The position numbers and the translations under genes were made by a program. From positions 62,001 to 126,000 of the forward strand of contig SEGS01000002.1 of the NCBI GenBank assembly GCA_004210915.1: DNA of 64,000 nt, in the 5' to 3' direction. The notes beneath the pieces are model-generated. The model made no database searches. It had not been told where the DNA came from and saw only the letters and a program-made list of their open reading frames with translations. Shown piece by piece: positions 43,556 to 53,128 of this stretch (its first letter is position 1; each line of letters begins with the position of its first letter). Origin of the DNA: Variovorax sp. Lineage in GTDB: Bacteria; Pseudomonadota; Gammaproteobacteria; Burkholderiales; Burkholderiaceae_C.

Positions 43556-44356
43556 TCAATGCATCGGCCGTCCCAGCCGCTGGCTCGCCTTGGAAATCGC
43601 GTAGTTCACCAGGCAATACAGCGCCGCGACCACCAGGTACACGGGCACCAGCGAGTTGTAGTTGGCGATCAGCACTTTGGCGTTCTGCATCAGTTCGCCA
43701 TAGGTGACGACGTAGCCGAAGGTGGTGTCCTTCACCACGATGACCAGCTGCGCGACCAGCGCCGGGACGATGTAGCGCAGCGCCTGCGGAAAGACGATCT
43801 GGAAGAAGACCTGCGCTTCGGTCATTCCCAGGCTCCGCGCCGCATTCGTCTGGCCGCGTGGCACGGCAAGCACGCCCGCGCGGTAGACCTCGGCCACGAC
43901 GGCGGCGGTGCTCAGGCCGATGGGCAGGGTCAGCATCCAGTAGGTGCTGAGCTTGATGCCCAGCGACGGCAGCACCAGAAAACACACGTAGATGAGCAGC
44001 AGCGTCGGCGTGCCGCGCAGGAACTCAATGACCGCGATGCTCGGCGAGCGCACGAGCCGCGGTCGCGCCATGCGCCCGAGCAGCAGCAATAGCCCGAAGC
44101 TCAGTGCGATGACGGCGGCCATGGCGGCCGATGCCATCGTGCCGAGCAGCCCGCGCCCGAGGAACGCCCAGGTCGTGGGCCAGGTGAAGAACTGCCAGAG
44201 CCGCGCTTCAAGCTGCCCCGCGGAATGGAACCGGAACACGACGGCCACGGCCATCAGCAGCAGCACGGCGGCCGCGGCCACGCTTACCACCCGCGTGACG
44301 TTGCGGGCCTGCGGGCTCGGCGCACCGAAAAGGATGTCTTCCAGCGCGCGGCTCAT
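43556..44356 (-). CDS. Polar amino-acid ABC permease
   Basis: 266 residues, HisMQ/AapM-like, with a 60-residue N-terminal extension then about five membrane helices. The permease signature is EFLRGTPTLLLIYVCFLVLP, and AARSLGMTEAQVFFQIVFPQ is the EAA loop. It pairs with the permease directly upstream (4-bp overlap). No ATP-binding subunit is encoded beside it. Confidence 0.92.
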   Translation of the reverse strand: MSRALEDILFGAPSPQARNVTRVVSVAAAAVLLLMAVAVVFRFHSAGQLEARLWQFFTWPTTWAFLGRGLLGTMASAAMAAVIALSFGLLLLLGRMARPRLVRSPSIAVIEFLRGTPTLLLIYVCFLVLPSLGIKLSTYWMLTLPIGLSTAAVVAEVYRAGVLAVPRGQTNAARSLGMTEAQVFFQIVFPQALRYIVPALVAQLVIVVKDTTFGYVVTYGELMQNAKVLIANYNSLVPVYLVVAALYCLVNYAISKASQRLGRPMH

Positions 44357-45015
44357 CGGAGGATTCGCACCTTCTTTTCCAGCGTGGCGCCGGCCCAGGC
44401 GATGAGCAGGCCGGTTGCCACGTACATCGCGGCGGCCACTGCGAACGCGGCCATGCCGGCGGCGGAATCGGTCGCGATCTTGGACACCAGCGCGGTGAGC
44501 TCGCGGCCCGGAAACGGCACCTGCGATGCCAGCGAGGTCGATAGCATCAGCGCGATGAGCAGCGAGGTCAGCGGTTGCACCACCGTGCGCAGCGCCTGCG
44601 GCAACACGATGGCCGTGATGACGCGCAACGGCCGCATGCCCAGGCTGAGCGCTGCCTCGGCCTGCCCGCTCGCCACGGTGTTGATGCCGGTGCGCATGTA
44701 GTCGGCAGTGAACGCGGAGCAGACCAGCGTCAGCGTCAGGATCACCGCGGGCTCGTAGTCAAACAGCACATTGAGATCGGGCAGCGCAAACACGATGAAG
44801 ATCAACAGCGCCACGCTGGGAATGTTGCGGAAGATCTCGACGTACACCGTCAGCGCAAAGCGCAGCGGCGGCAGCGGCAGCAGGCGCAGCACCGTGACGA
44901 CCATGCCCAGCGCGAAGCCGGCCACAAAGGACAACGCCGTGAGCTTCCATGTCAGCAAAAGGGCCTGCCCGAAGGCAGGCCCGTATGCGGCCAGGAGCTG
45001 GGAAACCCCGCCCAT
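44353..45015 (-). CDS. Polar amino-acid ABC permease
   Basis: 220 residues from ATG 45015 (a GTG directly precedes it). Five membrane helices, EIFRNIPSVALLIFIVFALPD at the cytoplasmic loop and AALSLGMRPLRVITAIVLPQ as EAA motif. With the next gene it would form a heterodimeric amino-acid channel. Begins three bases after the receptor stop. Confidence 0.92.
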   Translation of the reverse strand: MGGVSQLLAAYGPAFGQALLLTWKLTALSFVAGFALGMVVTVLRLLPLPPLRFALTVYVEIFRNIPSVALLIFIVFALPDLNVLFDYEPAVILTLTLVCSAFTADYMRTGINTVASGQAEAALSLGMRPLRVITAIVLPQALRTVVQPLTSLLIALMLSTSLASQVPFPGRELTALVSKIATDSAAGMAAFAVAAAMYVATGLLIAWAGATLEKKVRILR

Positions 45016-45018
45016 CAC

Positions 45019-45921
45019 TTAAGGGAGCGCGGGTGGCGTCGGAACGGCCGTGCTGCCGGTGCGCTGGCCGATGGACACGGTCCACAGCTTGGCCCAGGTG
45101 CCGTCGGCCTGGATCTTCTTCAGGAAGGCATTGACGAAGGCCACGCCGTCCGAGCCCTTGGGCAGGCCGATGCCATACGGGTCTTGCGCACCGAAGGGCG
45201 CACCCGCCAGCTTCGCGTCGCCGGTGCCCAGGCTGAGCGCATTGAGCAGCAGCGTGTGGTCGGTCACGTAGGCGTCCACGCGCCCCTGGCGCAAGGCGTC
45301 GAGGGCTTCCTGGTGCGTCTGGAACTCCTGCACGGTCGCCTTGGGCGCGAACTGCGCCAGGATCGCAGGGCCGGTCGAGCCGGCCTGCGTGGCGGTCTTC
45401 TTGCCGGCCAGATCGTTGTGCGACTTGATCGTCTGGTTGTTCGACTTCACCAGCACCCCGGCCTGCGAGGTGTAGTACGGCCCGGCGAACGAGATCTTCT
45501 CGGCCCGCGCAGGGGTGATGGAGTACGTGGCCAGCACCATGTCCACCTGGTCATTGATGAGCACCTGTTCGCGCGTGGACGAGTTCACCTGCGTCAACTG
45601 GAACTTGGAGCCATCGCCCAGGATGTAGCGCGTGAGGAGCTGGGCCACGCCCGCATCGAAGCCGCGGACCTTGCCGTCCTTCTCGTTCAGCAGCGAAAAG
45701 AGGTTCGAGGTCTGCGTGCCGCCCAGGCGCAGCGAGCCCGCCTGCTTGACCTTGCTGGCCCAGGTGCTGGCCGCGATGGTGGCCGCATCGGCGACAGGGC
45801 CCTGCGCGACCAGCGCGTCGAATGCCGTGGTGTTGATGGGCGTGCCCTGCGCGAAAAGCGATCCACTGGAGGCGATGGCGAGTGTCACCACGGTGGATTT
45901 CAGAACGGATTGGATCGACAT
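45019..45921 (-). CDS. Amino-acid ABC substrate-binding protein
   Basis: 300 residues from ATG 45921, signal peptide ending LFAQG. A SBP-bac-3 fold: KVKQAGSLRLGG, TYSITPARAEKISFAGPYYTSQ and RVDAYVTDH are typical. Likely binds glutamate/aspartate or another polar amino acid. An insert of about 30 residues (NTTAFDALVAQGPVADAA) lies between signal and domain. First gene of the receptor-permease-permease operon; the ATPase must be encoded elsewhere. Confidence 0.92.
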   Translation of the reverse strand: MSIQSVLKSTVVTLAIASSGSLFAQGTPINTTAFDALVAQGPVADAATIAASTWASKVKQAGSLRLGGTQTSNLFSLLNEKDGKVRGFDAGVAQLLTRYILGDGSKFQLTQVNSSTREQVLINDQVDMVLATYSITPARAEKISFAGPYYTSQAGVLVKSNNQTIKSHNDLAGKKTATQAGSTGPAILAQFAPKATVQEFQTHQEALDALRQGRVDAYVTDHTLLLNALSLGTGDAKLAGAPFGAQDPYGIGLPKGSDGVAFVNAFLKKIQADGTWAKLWTVSIGQRTGSTAVPTPPALP

Positions 45922-46063
45922 AGGGTCCTCTTGAATGGCGTGTTTGCGTGAATCAATATATCGCAGCGATGGAAAGCGCGAGCTAAACCAGATCAAGGTC
46001 CTCAGAGGTCCCGCGCGTTGGCTCTTCGCACTGGCCGATGTCCGGAGTTCACCATCGGAGCCT

Positions 46064-46597
46064 TCATGGGCTCGAACCTGCGTCCTGGTCCGACTTGGGA
46101 TGCGCCGACAGGGCACAGGGATGGACTGCCGGGAGCTTCTGCCGCTCGGGATACACGAGCGTCGCGAGCGTCGCTCTCAGCAACTCCAGACCCTCGTCCC
46201 CGATGATTTCTGCGTAGTGCAGCTCGACTGCATTGATCGCATCGTGGATCTGCACGAGGTATTCGAGACCTTCAGGTGTGAAAGAAACGAGGAATGCCCT
46301 GCGGTCGAGATGATCAACGCTGCGCACCACCAAACCGGCATCTTCAAGCTCCTTCAACGCCTTCCCGACCGCCTGCTTCGTGATCCCCATGCGGCGCGCA
46401 ATCTCGATGCTGCGCGTTCCTTCCAAGTCGATGAACGGAAGAAGCGCGCCGCCCGCCGAAGGCGGAATCGGATCTCCTCCTTGCGAGATTTGCTGCATCA
46501 GGCGTGCGACAAATTCCTTGCGAGCAAGCAGGAGCAAGCGGCCAATCCCGTACTCCCGGACTTGCCTGAGCCGCCCTACCTGGTCTTTTGTAAGCAT
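46064..46597 (-). CDS. MarR-family regulator
   Basis: 177 residues with a winged helix (SIEIARRMGITKQAVGKALKELEDAGLVVR and the wing DHLDRRAFLVSFTPEG). An extended C-terminal tail of about 30 residues is not part of the core fold. Divergent from the Bug/carboxylase cluster with 125 bp between starts, and a perfect 15-bp palindrome lies 18 bp upstream of its own start. MarR proteins often release DNA on binding an aromatic acid or acyl-CoA, so it is the probable ligand-sensing repressor of the cluster. Confidence 0.88.
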   Translation of the reverse strand: MLTKDQVGRLRQVREYGIGRLLLLARKEFVARLMQQISQGGDPIPPSAGGALLPFIDLEGTRSIEIARRMGITKQAVGKALKELEDAGLVVRSVDHLDRRAFLVSFTPEGLEYLVQIHDAINAVELHYAEIIGDEGLELLRATLATLVYPERQKLPAVHPCALSAHPKSDQDAGSSP

Positions 46598-46614
46598 GGC
46601 AAATCATACATATG

Positions 46615-46629
46615 GTCAACCAGGTTGAC
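46615..46629. promoter_or_regulatory. Perfect 15-bp palindrome, candidate MarR operator
   Basis: GTCAACC-A-GGTTGAC, exact two-fold symmetry, in the divergent promoter region between marR and the Bug/carboxylase cluster. It could block both promoters when bound. Confidence 0.7.
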
Positions 46630-46722
46630 TTAATTGAACTGACTGCCTACGATGCATTCAACGGCGTGCATGACCTCCTGCTCACCTACCAAGGCACACG
46701 CCATTGAAAGGACGAAGAAAAC

Positions 46723-47697
46723 ATGAGACTCAGACTTTTGCGGACAGCCGCTGTGCTGGCTATCGGGATTCAGGGGCTGTGGACAGCTTCTTTCGCGCAG
46801 AGCTACCCGGACCGGGCTATTCGGTTGGTCGTTCCGTATCCGCCCGGTGGCTCCACCGACTTCATCGCCCGGCTGTACGCAGAAGGCCTGTCCAGAGAGA
46901 TCGGGCAGGCGGTGGTGGTCGACAACCGCCCTGGCGCGGCGACCAACATCGGCAGCGAAGCAGTGGCCAAAGCCAAACCGGATGGCTACACGGTTCTCTT
47001 CGGGGGCGGCGGGCCCACGTTGAACAATGTGTTTGGTCCCAAGCCATCGTTCGATCCCCTGAGCGCGATGGATCCCGTGAGCCTGATTGCCCGCGTGCCC
47101 TTCATGGTGGCGGCCAACCCCAAGACACCGTTCGGCACGGCGCAGCAAATGATCGCCGCTGCCAAAGCGACGCCGGGCAAATACTCCATTTCCAGCGCGC
47201 AGCTCAATGTCTACGTCGAGCTCCTGAAGGCCCGGTCGAAAGTCAACGTTCTGCACATCCCCTACAAGGGCGGCGCACAGGCGGCGACCGATGCCGTGGC
47301 TGGCCAGGTCGACATGGTCTTCGCCCTGGTGCCCGTGCTGCTTCCTCAAGTGCAGACCGGCAAGTTGAAAGCACTCGGCGTGACTTCAGGCAAGCGTCTG
47401 AACAAGCTGCTGCCCAACGTCTCTACCTTCACCGAACTGGGCGTGGACTACGACATCGGCGTCTGGTACGGGCTGCAGGCGCCGGCCGGCACGCCGGCCG
47501 CGATTCTCGAGCGCCTGAAGGAGGCCACCCACAAGGTCGTGGGTCAGGCCGCCTTCGTTGACAAGCTGGCTGCCGGGGGCGCCGAGGCTACTTCCAGCCA
47601 GCCGGCCGAAATGCGCAAGCTGATGGTCGATCAACAAAGCGTTTGGGAAAAGCTCGCCGTTTCGGCGCCGGAACTGCTGCTGACGGAATCCAAATAA
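46723..47697 (+). CDS. Bug/TctC-family periplasmic receptor
   Basis: 324 residues; signal peptide ending SFAQS, then IRLVVPYPPGGSTDFIARLYA and HIPYKGGAQAATDAVAGQVDM. First gene of the carboxylase cluster, with its start 93 bp from the palindrome. It probably binds the carboxylate that enters the pathway. Codon use here is less GC-extreme than in the cys operon. Confidence 0.92.
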   Translation: MRLRLLRTAAVLAIGIQGLWTASFAQSYPDRAIRLVVPYPPGGSTDFIARLYAEGLSREIGQAVVVDNRPGAATNIGSEAVAKAKPDGYTVLFGGGGPTLNNVFGPKPSFDPLSAMDPVSLIARVPFMVAANPKTPFGTAQQMIAAAKATPGKYSISSAQLNVYVELLKARSKVNVLHIPYKGGAQAATDAVAGQVDMVFALVPVLLPQVQTGKLKALGVTSGKRLNKLLPNVSTFTELGVDYDIGVWYGLQAPAGTPAAILERLKEATHKVVGQAAFVDKLAAGGAEATSSQPAEMRKLMVDQQSVWEKLAVSAPELLLTESK

Positions 47698-47710
47698 AAG
47701 GCGACAGGAC

Positions 47711-49243
47711 ATGAAGTTTGAACAGCAACTCAAAGAGCACGCGGAGCGTCGCGCGAAGGCGCTCGCCATGGGCGGGCCGGCCAAGCTGGCGCAGAGGCGC
47801 GACCAAGGCATCCTCAACGCACGCGAACGAATCGACCGGCTGGTAGACACCGGCAGCTTCTTCGAAACCGGTCTCTTTGCCACCTCGATCCGGCCCGAGG
47901 CACGCGAGCGCTCACCCGGGGACGGCAAGATCACGGGCTATGGCAAGGTCGACGGCCGCGAGGTGGCTGTGGTTTCCAACGACTTCACCGTGATGGGTGC
48001 GTCCAGCAGCACCGTCAACACGGCCAAGGTGGGGCGCGTCAAGCAGGTGGCCAACCGACATGGCCTGCCCATGGTGTTCCTCGGCGAATCGACAGGCGCG
48101 CGCATGCCCGATGTGATGGGCGCAGCCGGCGTCGGCGCAGGCGACCGGCCCACACAATATCGGCGCATGCGCGAGACGCCGTGGGTCTCGGCCGTGCTCG
48201 GCCATTGCTATGGCTCTTCTTCCTGGTATGCAGCGCTGGCGGATTTCGTCGTCATGCGCAAAGGGGCGATCACCGCAGTCTCCAGCGTCAAGCTGACCTC
48301 GATGGCGATTTCCGAAGCAGTTGACCCCGAAGCCCTGGGCGGGTGGAAGCTGCACACCGAAGTCACCGGGATGGTTGACCTCGCGGTGGATACCGATGAG
48401 GAAGCGCTCGCCGCCGTCAGGCGCTTCCTGTCTTACCTGCCATCCCATTGCGAGGAGGCCCCGCCCGTGCATCAGGTGCCGGCCGGCTCAGGGGACGACG
48501 CGCACAAGATCCTGGACATCCTCCCCGAGTCGCGCACTCAGGTCTACGACGTGCGCAAGATCCTGGCGCTGATCTATGACGCCGGCAGCGTATTCGAGCT
48601 GAAGCCGCGCTTTGGTAAATCCATCGTTACCGCGCTGGCCCGGCTGAATGGGCGTTCGGTCGGGATCGTTGCCAGCAACCCCATGGCCAAGGGCGGCGCC
48701 ATTGATCCCGAGTCCTGCGAGAAGGTCGTGAGCTTCCTTGTGCTGTGCGACTCTTTCAACATTCCGCTCGTCTTCATGGTGGACCAGCCCGGCTTCCTCA
48801 TTGGCGTGGAGGGGGAGCGCAAAGGCGCCATCGGCCGCGTCATGAACTGGATGAACGCGATGTCGCTGGTGACCGTGCCGAAGATCTCGGTGGTCATGCG
48901 CAAGTCCTATGGCCAGGCCGTGCTGAACATGGGCGGCGGCGGCAACGCTGACGAAGTGGTGTGCTGGTTCAGCGCCGAGGTCAACTTCATGGACCCCCGT
49001 TCGGCCGTACCCATCGTGCACGGCGTGACCGAAGCCGACGATCCCGCGCGCTTCCAGGAACTGCTGGTCGAAATGACCCGAGGCACGTCGGCCTATGACG
49101 CCGCTGCCGTCAACGCCGCGCAGGTCGTGATTCACCCCGCCGAGACGCGCGCCACTCTCACGCGCTTGCTCGAGATTCACGCGCTGCGCATGAGCAACGG
49201 CGTGGGTGAGCACCTGATGCGCACCTGGCCCACCAGCTACTGA
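47711..49243 (+). CDS. Acyl-CoA carboxylase carboxyltransferase subunit (PccB-like), copy 1
   Basis: 510 residues, full-length biotin-dependent carboxyltransferase with N and C crotonase-like halves. GESTGARMPDVMGAAGVG is the acyl-CoA oxyanion region and MVDQPGFLIGVEGERKG the carboxybiotin side. It transfers CO2 from carboxybiotin to an acyl-CoA (or the reverse). 13 bp after the receptor, 14 bp before the biotin carboxylase. Sequence differs clearly from the second carboxyltransferase of this cluster. Confidence 0.92.
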   Translation: MKFEQQLKEHAERRAKALAMGGPAKLAQRRDQGILNARERIDRLVDTGSFFETGLFATSIRPEARERSPGDGKITGYGKVDGREVAVVSNDFTVMGASSSTVNTAKVGRVKQVANRHGLPMVFLGESTGARMPDVMGAAGVGAGDRPTQYRRMRETPWVSAVLGHCYGSSSWYAALADFVVMRKGAITAVSSVKLTSMAISEAVDPEALGGWKLHTEVTGMVDLAVDTDEEALAAVRRFLSYLPSHCEEAPPVHQVPAGSGDDAHKILDILPESRTQVYDVRKILALIYDAGSVFELKPRFGKSIVTALARLNGRSVGIVASNPMAKGGAIDPESCEKVVSFLVLCDSFNIPLVFMVDQPGFLIGVEGERKGAIGRVMNWMNAMSLVTVPKISVVMRKSYGQAVLNMGGGGNADEVVCWFSAEVNFMDPRSAVPIVHGVTEADDPARFQELLVEMTRGTSAYDAAAVNAAQVVIHPAETRATLTRLLEIHALRMSNGVGEHLMRTWPTSY

Positions 49244-49257
49244 GCTTAGGACCCGCC

Positions 49258-50610
49258 ATGTTCCAGAAAGTAGTCATCGCCAACCGGGGCGCCGTCGCTG
49301 CGCGCGTGCTGCGCGCCCTGCGCGGCCTGGGCATCCGCTCGGTTGCGGTCTATTCCGAAGCCGATGCCCACCTGCCCTATCTGGCCCAAGCCGATGAGAC
49401 CGTCTGCATCGGCCCATCCGAGCCCCAGGCCAGCTACCTGAATCAGGATGCACTGCTGCGCGTGCTCGCCGACACCGGCGCCGATGCCCTGCACCCGGGG
49501 TACGGTTTTCTGTCAGAAAACCCTGGCTTCGCGCAGCGCGTGAATGCAAGCGGCGCCACCTTCATCGGGCCAAGCCCGCACTGGATCGAGGCCATGGGCC
49601 ACAAGACCCGGGCGCGAGAACTGATGGCAAGGCACGGAATGCCGATGGCGCAAAGCTCGGGCCTGCTGAGCGGCGATGCCGGCGAGGCGTTGCGTGCGGC
49701 CGAAAAAATCGGCTTTCCTGTCCTGGTCAAGCCGGCGTCCGGCGGCGGAGGCATCGGCATGCTGGCCGCGGCCAACCCTGATGAGTTGCGCAGCGCAATC
49801 GAGCGCGCCGGCTCGCTGGCGGCCCGCAGCTTTGGCAGCGCGGAGCTTTATCTGGAAGAACTCATGCGCACGCCGCGCCATATCGAGTTCCAGGTGCTGG
49901 CCGACCGTCACGGCGCGGTGCGCCACCTGTTCGAGCGCGACTGCTCGGTGCAGCGCCGGCACCAGAAGGTCATCGAGGAATCTCCCGCCCCGCGGCTGCC
50001 GCGCGCAGTGGTGGGCGCTGCAGCCGATGCCATGGTGGAGGTGCTGCGTACATTGCGCTACGACATCATCGGAACGGTGGAGACGCTTTACGGCGAGGCC
50101 GGGGTGTTCCAGTTCCTCGAGATGAACACGCGGCTTCAGGTGGAGCATGCCGTGACCGAGGAGATCACCGGCATCGACCTTGTAGCCGCACAGATCCGGC
50201 TTGCCGCCGGCGAGCGCCTGGCGGCAGTGCTCCCCGACCGTATCGACGTGCGCGGCCACGCAATCGAGGCGCGCATCTATGCCGAAGATCCCGTGCGCTT
50301 CTTTCCCTCTCCGGGCACGCTCAAGACGCTGCGCCTGCCTTCGGGTCCTGGCATCCGCGTGGAGACTGGCTATGCCGAGGGCTCGACGGTCACGCCCTAC
50401 TACGACCCCATGATCGCCAAGCTGATCGTGCACGCCGACAACCGGGACGCGGCGATCGAGCGGCTGCTGCACGCGATCAATGAGAGCGTGATCGAGGGCG
50501 TCAAGCACAACCTGCCGTTCGTGCGCCGCGTGATCGACTCGCCGGAGTTCCGCGCGGGACAAGTGCACACCGGTCTCGCTGCCGCGATCGTCGCGCGCAC
50601 GCCGCGCTGA
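49258..50610 (+). CDS. Biotin carboxylase subunit
   Basis: 450 residues, AccC/PccA N-terminal type. FQKVVIANRGAVAARVLRAL at the start, the glycine-rich ATP loop KPASGGGGIGML and the ATP-grasp core FLEMNTRLQVEHAVTEEITG are intact. It carboxylates biotin with ATP and bicarbonate. The chain ends without a BCCP domain, which is supplied by the small gene downstream; the partner is most likely the carboxyltransferase on either side. Confidence 0.95.
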   Translation: MFQKVVIANRGAVAARVLRALRGLGIRSVAVYSEADAHLPYLAQADETVCIGPSEPQASYLNQDALLRVLADTGADALHPGYGFLSENPGFAQRVNASGATFIGPSPHWIEAMGHKTRARELMARHGMPMAQSSGLLSGDAGEALRAAEKIGFPVLVKPASGGGGIGMLAAANPDELRSAIERAGSLAARSFGSAELYLEELMRTPRHIEFQVLADRHGAVRHLFERDCSVQRRHQKVIEESPAPRLPRAVVGAAADAMVEVLRTLRYDIIGTVETLYGEAGVFQFLEMNTRLQVEHAVTEEITGIDLVAAQIRLAAGERLAAVLPDRIDVRGHAIEARIYAEDPVRFFPSPGTLKTLRLPSGPGIRVETGYAEGSTVTPYYDPMIAKLIVHADNRDAAIERLLHAINESVIEGVKHNLPFVRRVIDSPEFRAGQVHTGLAAAIVARTPR

Positions 50611-50652
50611 CCCCCTCTCTTTCTTTTTCATTTCACCCTTTCAGGAGACCCC

Positions 50653-50877
50653 ATGGCCCTAGTAGATGTGCATTCCGAAGTGACCGGCAAAGTCTGGAAG
50701 CTGTTGATCGAGATTGGTGCCCCGGTGACGCCGGACGACGCCATCATGGTGGTGGAGTCCATGAAGATGGAGATCCCGGTGTCGCCCGAGAGCGCCGGCA
50801 CGCTCGTCGCGGTGCTCGTGGCCGAAGGCGATTCCGTCGAGGATGGGCAAGTCGTCGCACGCATCGAGAAGACCTGA
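50653..50877 (+). CDS. Stand-alone biotinyl carrier protein
   Basis: 74 residues, just a biotinyl domain with the target Lys38 in ESMKMEIPV. It carries carboxybiotin between the biotin carboxylase and a carboxyltransferase. Such a minimal BCCP without the long Ala/Pro linker of AccB is typical of acyl-CoA carboxylases that are built from separate parts. A 42-bp C/T-rich spacer separates it from the biotin carboxylase gene. Confidence 0.93.
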   Translation: MALVDVHSEVTGKVWKLLIEIGAPVTPDDAIMVVESMKMEIPVSPESAGTLVAVLVAEGDSVEDGQVVARIEKT

Positions 50878-50898
50878 ACCCGGCGCGGCACAGACTCC

Positions 50899-51879
50899 AT
50901 GAAACTCAAGCAACTTCTTACCGCAGGCCTGGCTTGCGCATGCGCCCTGAGCCCACAGGCCGCTGACTGGAGGCCCACGGGCCAGGTCGAATACGTGGTG
51001 CCAGCGGCTGCCGGCGGCGCGGTAGACACCTACGGGCGCGTCATGAAGAAGATCTTCGACGGACGAGACGCGTTCGCGGGACAGACCTTCATCATCAGCA
51101 ACAAGCCCGGCGGCGCCGGAATGATTGCAGTGGCCCCCGTGGTGGCGCGCCCTGGGGACGGCAACATTTTCACGATGCTGTCGACCGGCTACATGCTCAA
51201 CCAGGTGATGGGGGAGTTCAAGCACGACCTGCTCAAGGACTTCACCATCGGCCCCATCTTCTTCGAAGAGGCGATCGTCGTGGCGGTGCGGGCAGATTCT
51301 CCGGTGAAGGACGCAACTGACCTCGTCGCGAGGCTAAAGAAGGACCCGGCGTCGCTGCGCATCGCGGTCGCGCCGGGGTTCAACAATCACATCCACATCG
51401 GCATCCTCAAGCCGCTGAAGGTGGCAGGCGTCGATGCCGCCAAGCTGACGGTCGCGCCATTTCGCTCATCCGCGGAATCGATCACGGCGCTGCGCGGTGG
51501 GCACGTCGACGTCGTTTCGTCGAGCTCGACCAACGTCGTCAGCGGCGTGCAGAGTGGGGCATTGCGTGTGCTGGCCGTGTCGTCGGCCGAACGCCTTGGC
51601 GGGGCGCTGACCAAGGTGCCGACCTGGAAAGAGCAAGGCGTTGACAGCGTCTTCACGTCGGTCCAAGGCGTGCTGTTTCCGCGCGGGTTGAGCGCAGACC
51701 AGATCAGGTTCTGGGACGACCGCTTCCGCGAGTTGTCCAAGTCACCCGAATGGCTCAATTCGATGGCTCAGTACGAAGTGACGCCGCGCTTCATGGACCA
51801 CGCGCAGGCGGAGGCTTATGTGACCCGCGAGCTCAACAGCGCCTCGCAGCTGCTGCGCGAACTGGGAATGGTCAAGTGA
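50899..51879 (+). CDS. Bug/TctC-family periplasmic receptor, divergent
   Basis: 326 residues; signal peptide ending PQAADW. Only the general Bug frame is kept (VEYVVPAAAGGAVDTYGRVM, NKPGGAGMIAVAPVVARPGDG), so its ligand likely differs from that of the first receptor in this cluster. Its stop overlaps the CoA-transferase GTG by 3 bases. Two receptors in one catabolic operon suggest two related substrates or stereoisomers. Confidence 0.88.
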   Translation: MKLKQLLTAGLACACALSPQAADWRPTGQVEYVVPAAAGGAVDTYGRVMKKIFDGRDAFAGQTFIISNKPGGAGMIAVAPVVARPGDGNIFTMLSTGYMLNQVMGEFKHDLLKDFTIGPIFFEEAIVVAVRADSPVKDATDLVARLKKDPASLRIAVAPGFNNHIHIGILKPLKVAGVDAAKLTVAPFRSSAESITALRGGHVDVVSSSSTNVVSGVQSGALRVLAVSSAERLGGALTKVPTWKEQGVDSVFTSVQGVLFPRGLSADQIRFWDDRFRELSKSPEWLNSMAQYEVTPRFMDHAQAEAYVTRELNSASQLLRELGMVK

Positions 51880-53120
51880 CAGCCGCGCCCCCAGCCCTGC
51901 CGACGCCTGCCCTGGACGGCATCCGCGTCATCGAGATCTGCACCACCATCGCCGGCCCGGCCTGCGGCCGCCTGTTGGCCGACTTCGGCGCCGACGTGAT
52001 CAAGATCGAATCACCCGACGGCGACCCCGTCCGCCAGCTCGGCAGCCTTGTGGACGACGTGGCGCTCTACTCCACGTCCATCCTCCGGGGTAAGCGCTCT
52101 ATCGTTGTCGATCTCAAGTCGCCGCAAGGTCTGCAGATCGCGATGGACCTCGTGATGACCGCCGACGTCGTGCTCGAGAACAACCGCCCAGGCGTCCTCG
52201 AACGCCTCGGCCTCGGGTATGAGCAAGTCGCCAAGGTCAAGCCCGGCATCGTGTATGTGCGCATCAGCGGCTACGGTCAGGACGGCCCCTACTCGCAGCT
52301 GCCCGGCTATGGCGCCATCTGCGAAGCGTTTGGCGGCGTGCGCCACATGACCGGAGACCCGGACCGGCCTCCCTCGCGCGTGGCGCTGGCGACGACGGAT
52401 TACCTCAGCTCCGTCTATGCAGCCTTCGGCCTGCTGGCGGCACTGCGCCACCGCGACCGCACCGGCGAAGGTCAGATGGTGGACGTGGCGCTGTACGAGG
52501 CGGCGTTCTCGCAGATGGAGTCCGTCGTGCCAGCCTACGACAAGCTGGGCACCGTCCCCATGCGCCAGGGGCCGAATCTGCCGTCGATGTCACCCAACAG
52601 CCTATACCCCACGCGGGAAGGCGGCTTCCTGCTGATTGCGGCGAACAGCAAGGCCACCTACGAGCGCCTGGTCGCAGTGATGGAACGCCCGGACCTGCTC
52701 ACCGATCCCCGTTACGCCACCATCCGCAAGCGCGGCGAACAGGCCAACATGCGCGCGCTGGACGCTACCGTGGCCGCCTGGACGAGTGAGCATGACGGCA
52801 CGGAACTGGAAACCCGGCTGCAGGCGGCCGGCGTGCCGGCCTCTCGCGTGTTCACGGTGCAGGACATCTTTGATGACCCGCACTACCGCGCGCGCGGCAT
52901 GCTGACGCAGGTGGCCCACCCAACGCTGGGCCATGTCACCCAGATAGGCGTGGTGCCGCGCTTGTCGGCCACGCCGGGTCGCATCCGCCACAGCGGCCCC
53001 GAACTGGGTGCAGACACCGAGCAAGTGCTGCGCGACGAACTCGCACTGACCCCGGAAGTGATCGCGTCGCTGGTGCAGGCCGGTGTCGTGCACGGCGTCA
53101 CCCAAGTCCAAAGCCTTTGA
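51876..53120 (+). CDS. Family III (CaiB/BaiF) CoA-transferase
   Basis: 414 residues from GTG 51876 (GTGA overlap with the receptor). The N-terminal LDGIRVIEICTTIAGPACGRLLADFGADVIKIE is standard; the catalytic Asp lies in ATTDYLSSVYAAFG around residue 168-178. Such enzymes move CoA from succinyl-CoA or another donor to a carboxylic acid, so this is the activation step that feeds the carboxylase. Confidence 0.93.
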   Translation: MTAAPPALPTPALDGIRVIEICTTIAGPACGRLLADFGADVIKIESPDGDPVRQLGSLVDDVALYSTSILRGKRSIVVDLKSPQGLQIAMDLVMTADVVLENNRPGVLERLGLGYEQVAKVKPGIVYVRISGYGQDGPYSQLPGYGAICEAFGGVRHMTGDPDRPPSRVALATTDYLSSVYAAFGLLAALRHRDRTGEGQMVDVALYEAAFSQMESVVPAYDKLGTVPMRQGPNLPSMSPNSLYPTREGGFLLIAANSKATYERLVAVMERPDLLTDPRYATIRKRGEQANMRALDATVAAWTSEHDGTELETRLQAAGVPASRVFTVQDIFDDPHYRARGMLTQVAHPTLGHVTQIGVVPRLSATPGRIRHSGPELGADTEQVLRDELALTPEVIASLVQAGVVHGVTQVQSL

Positions 53121-53128
53121 GGAACCCG

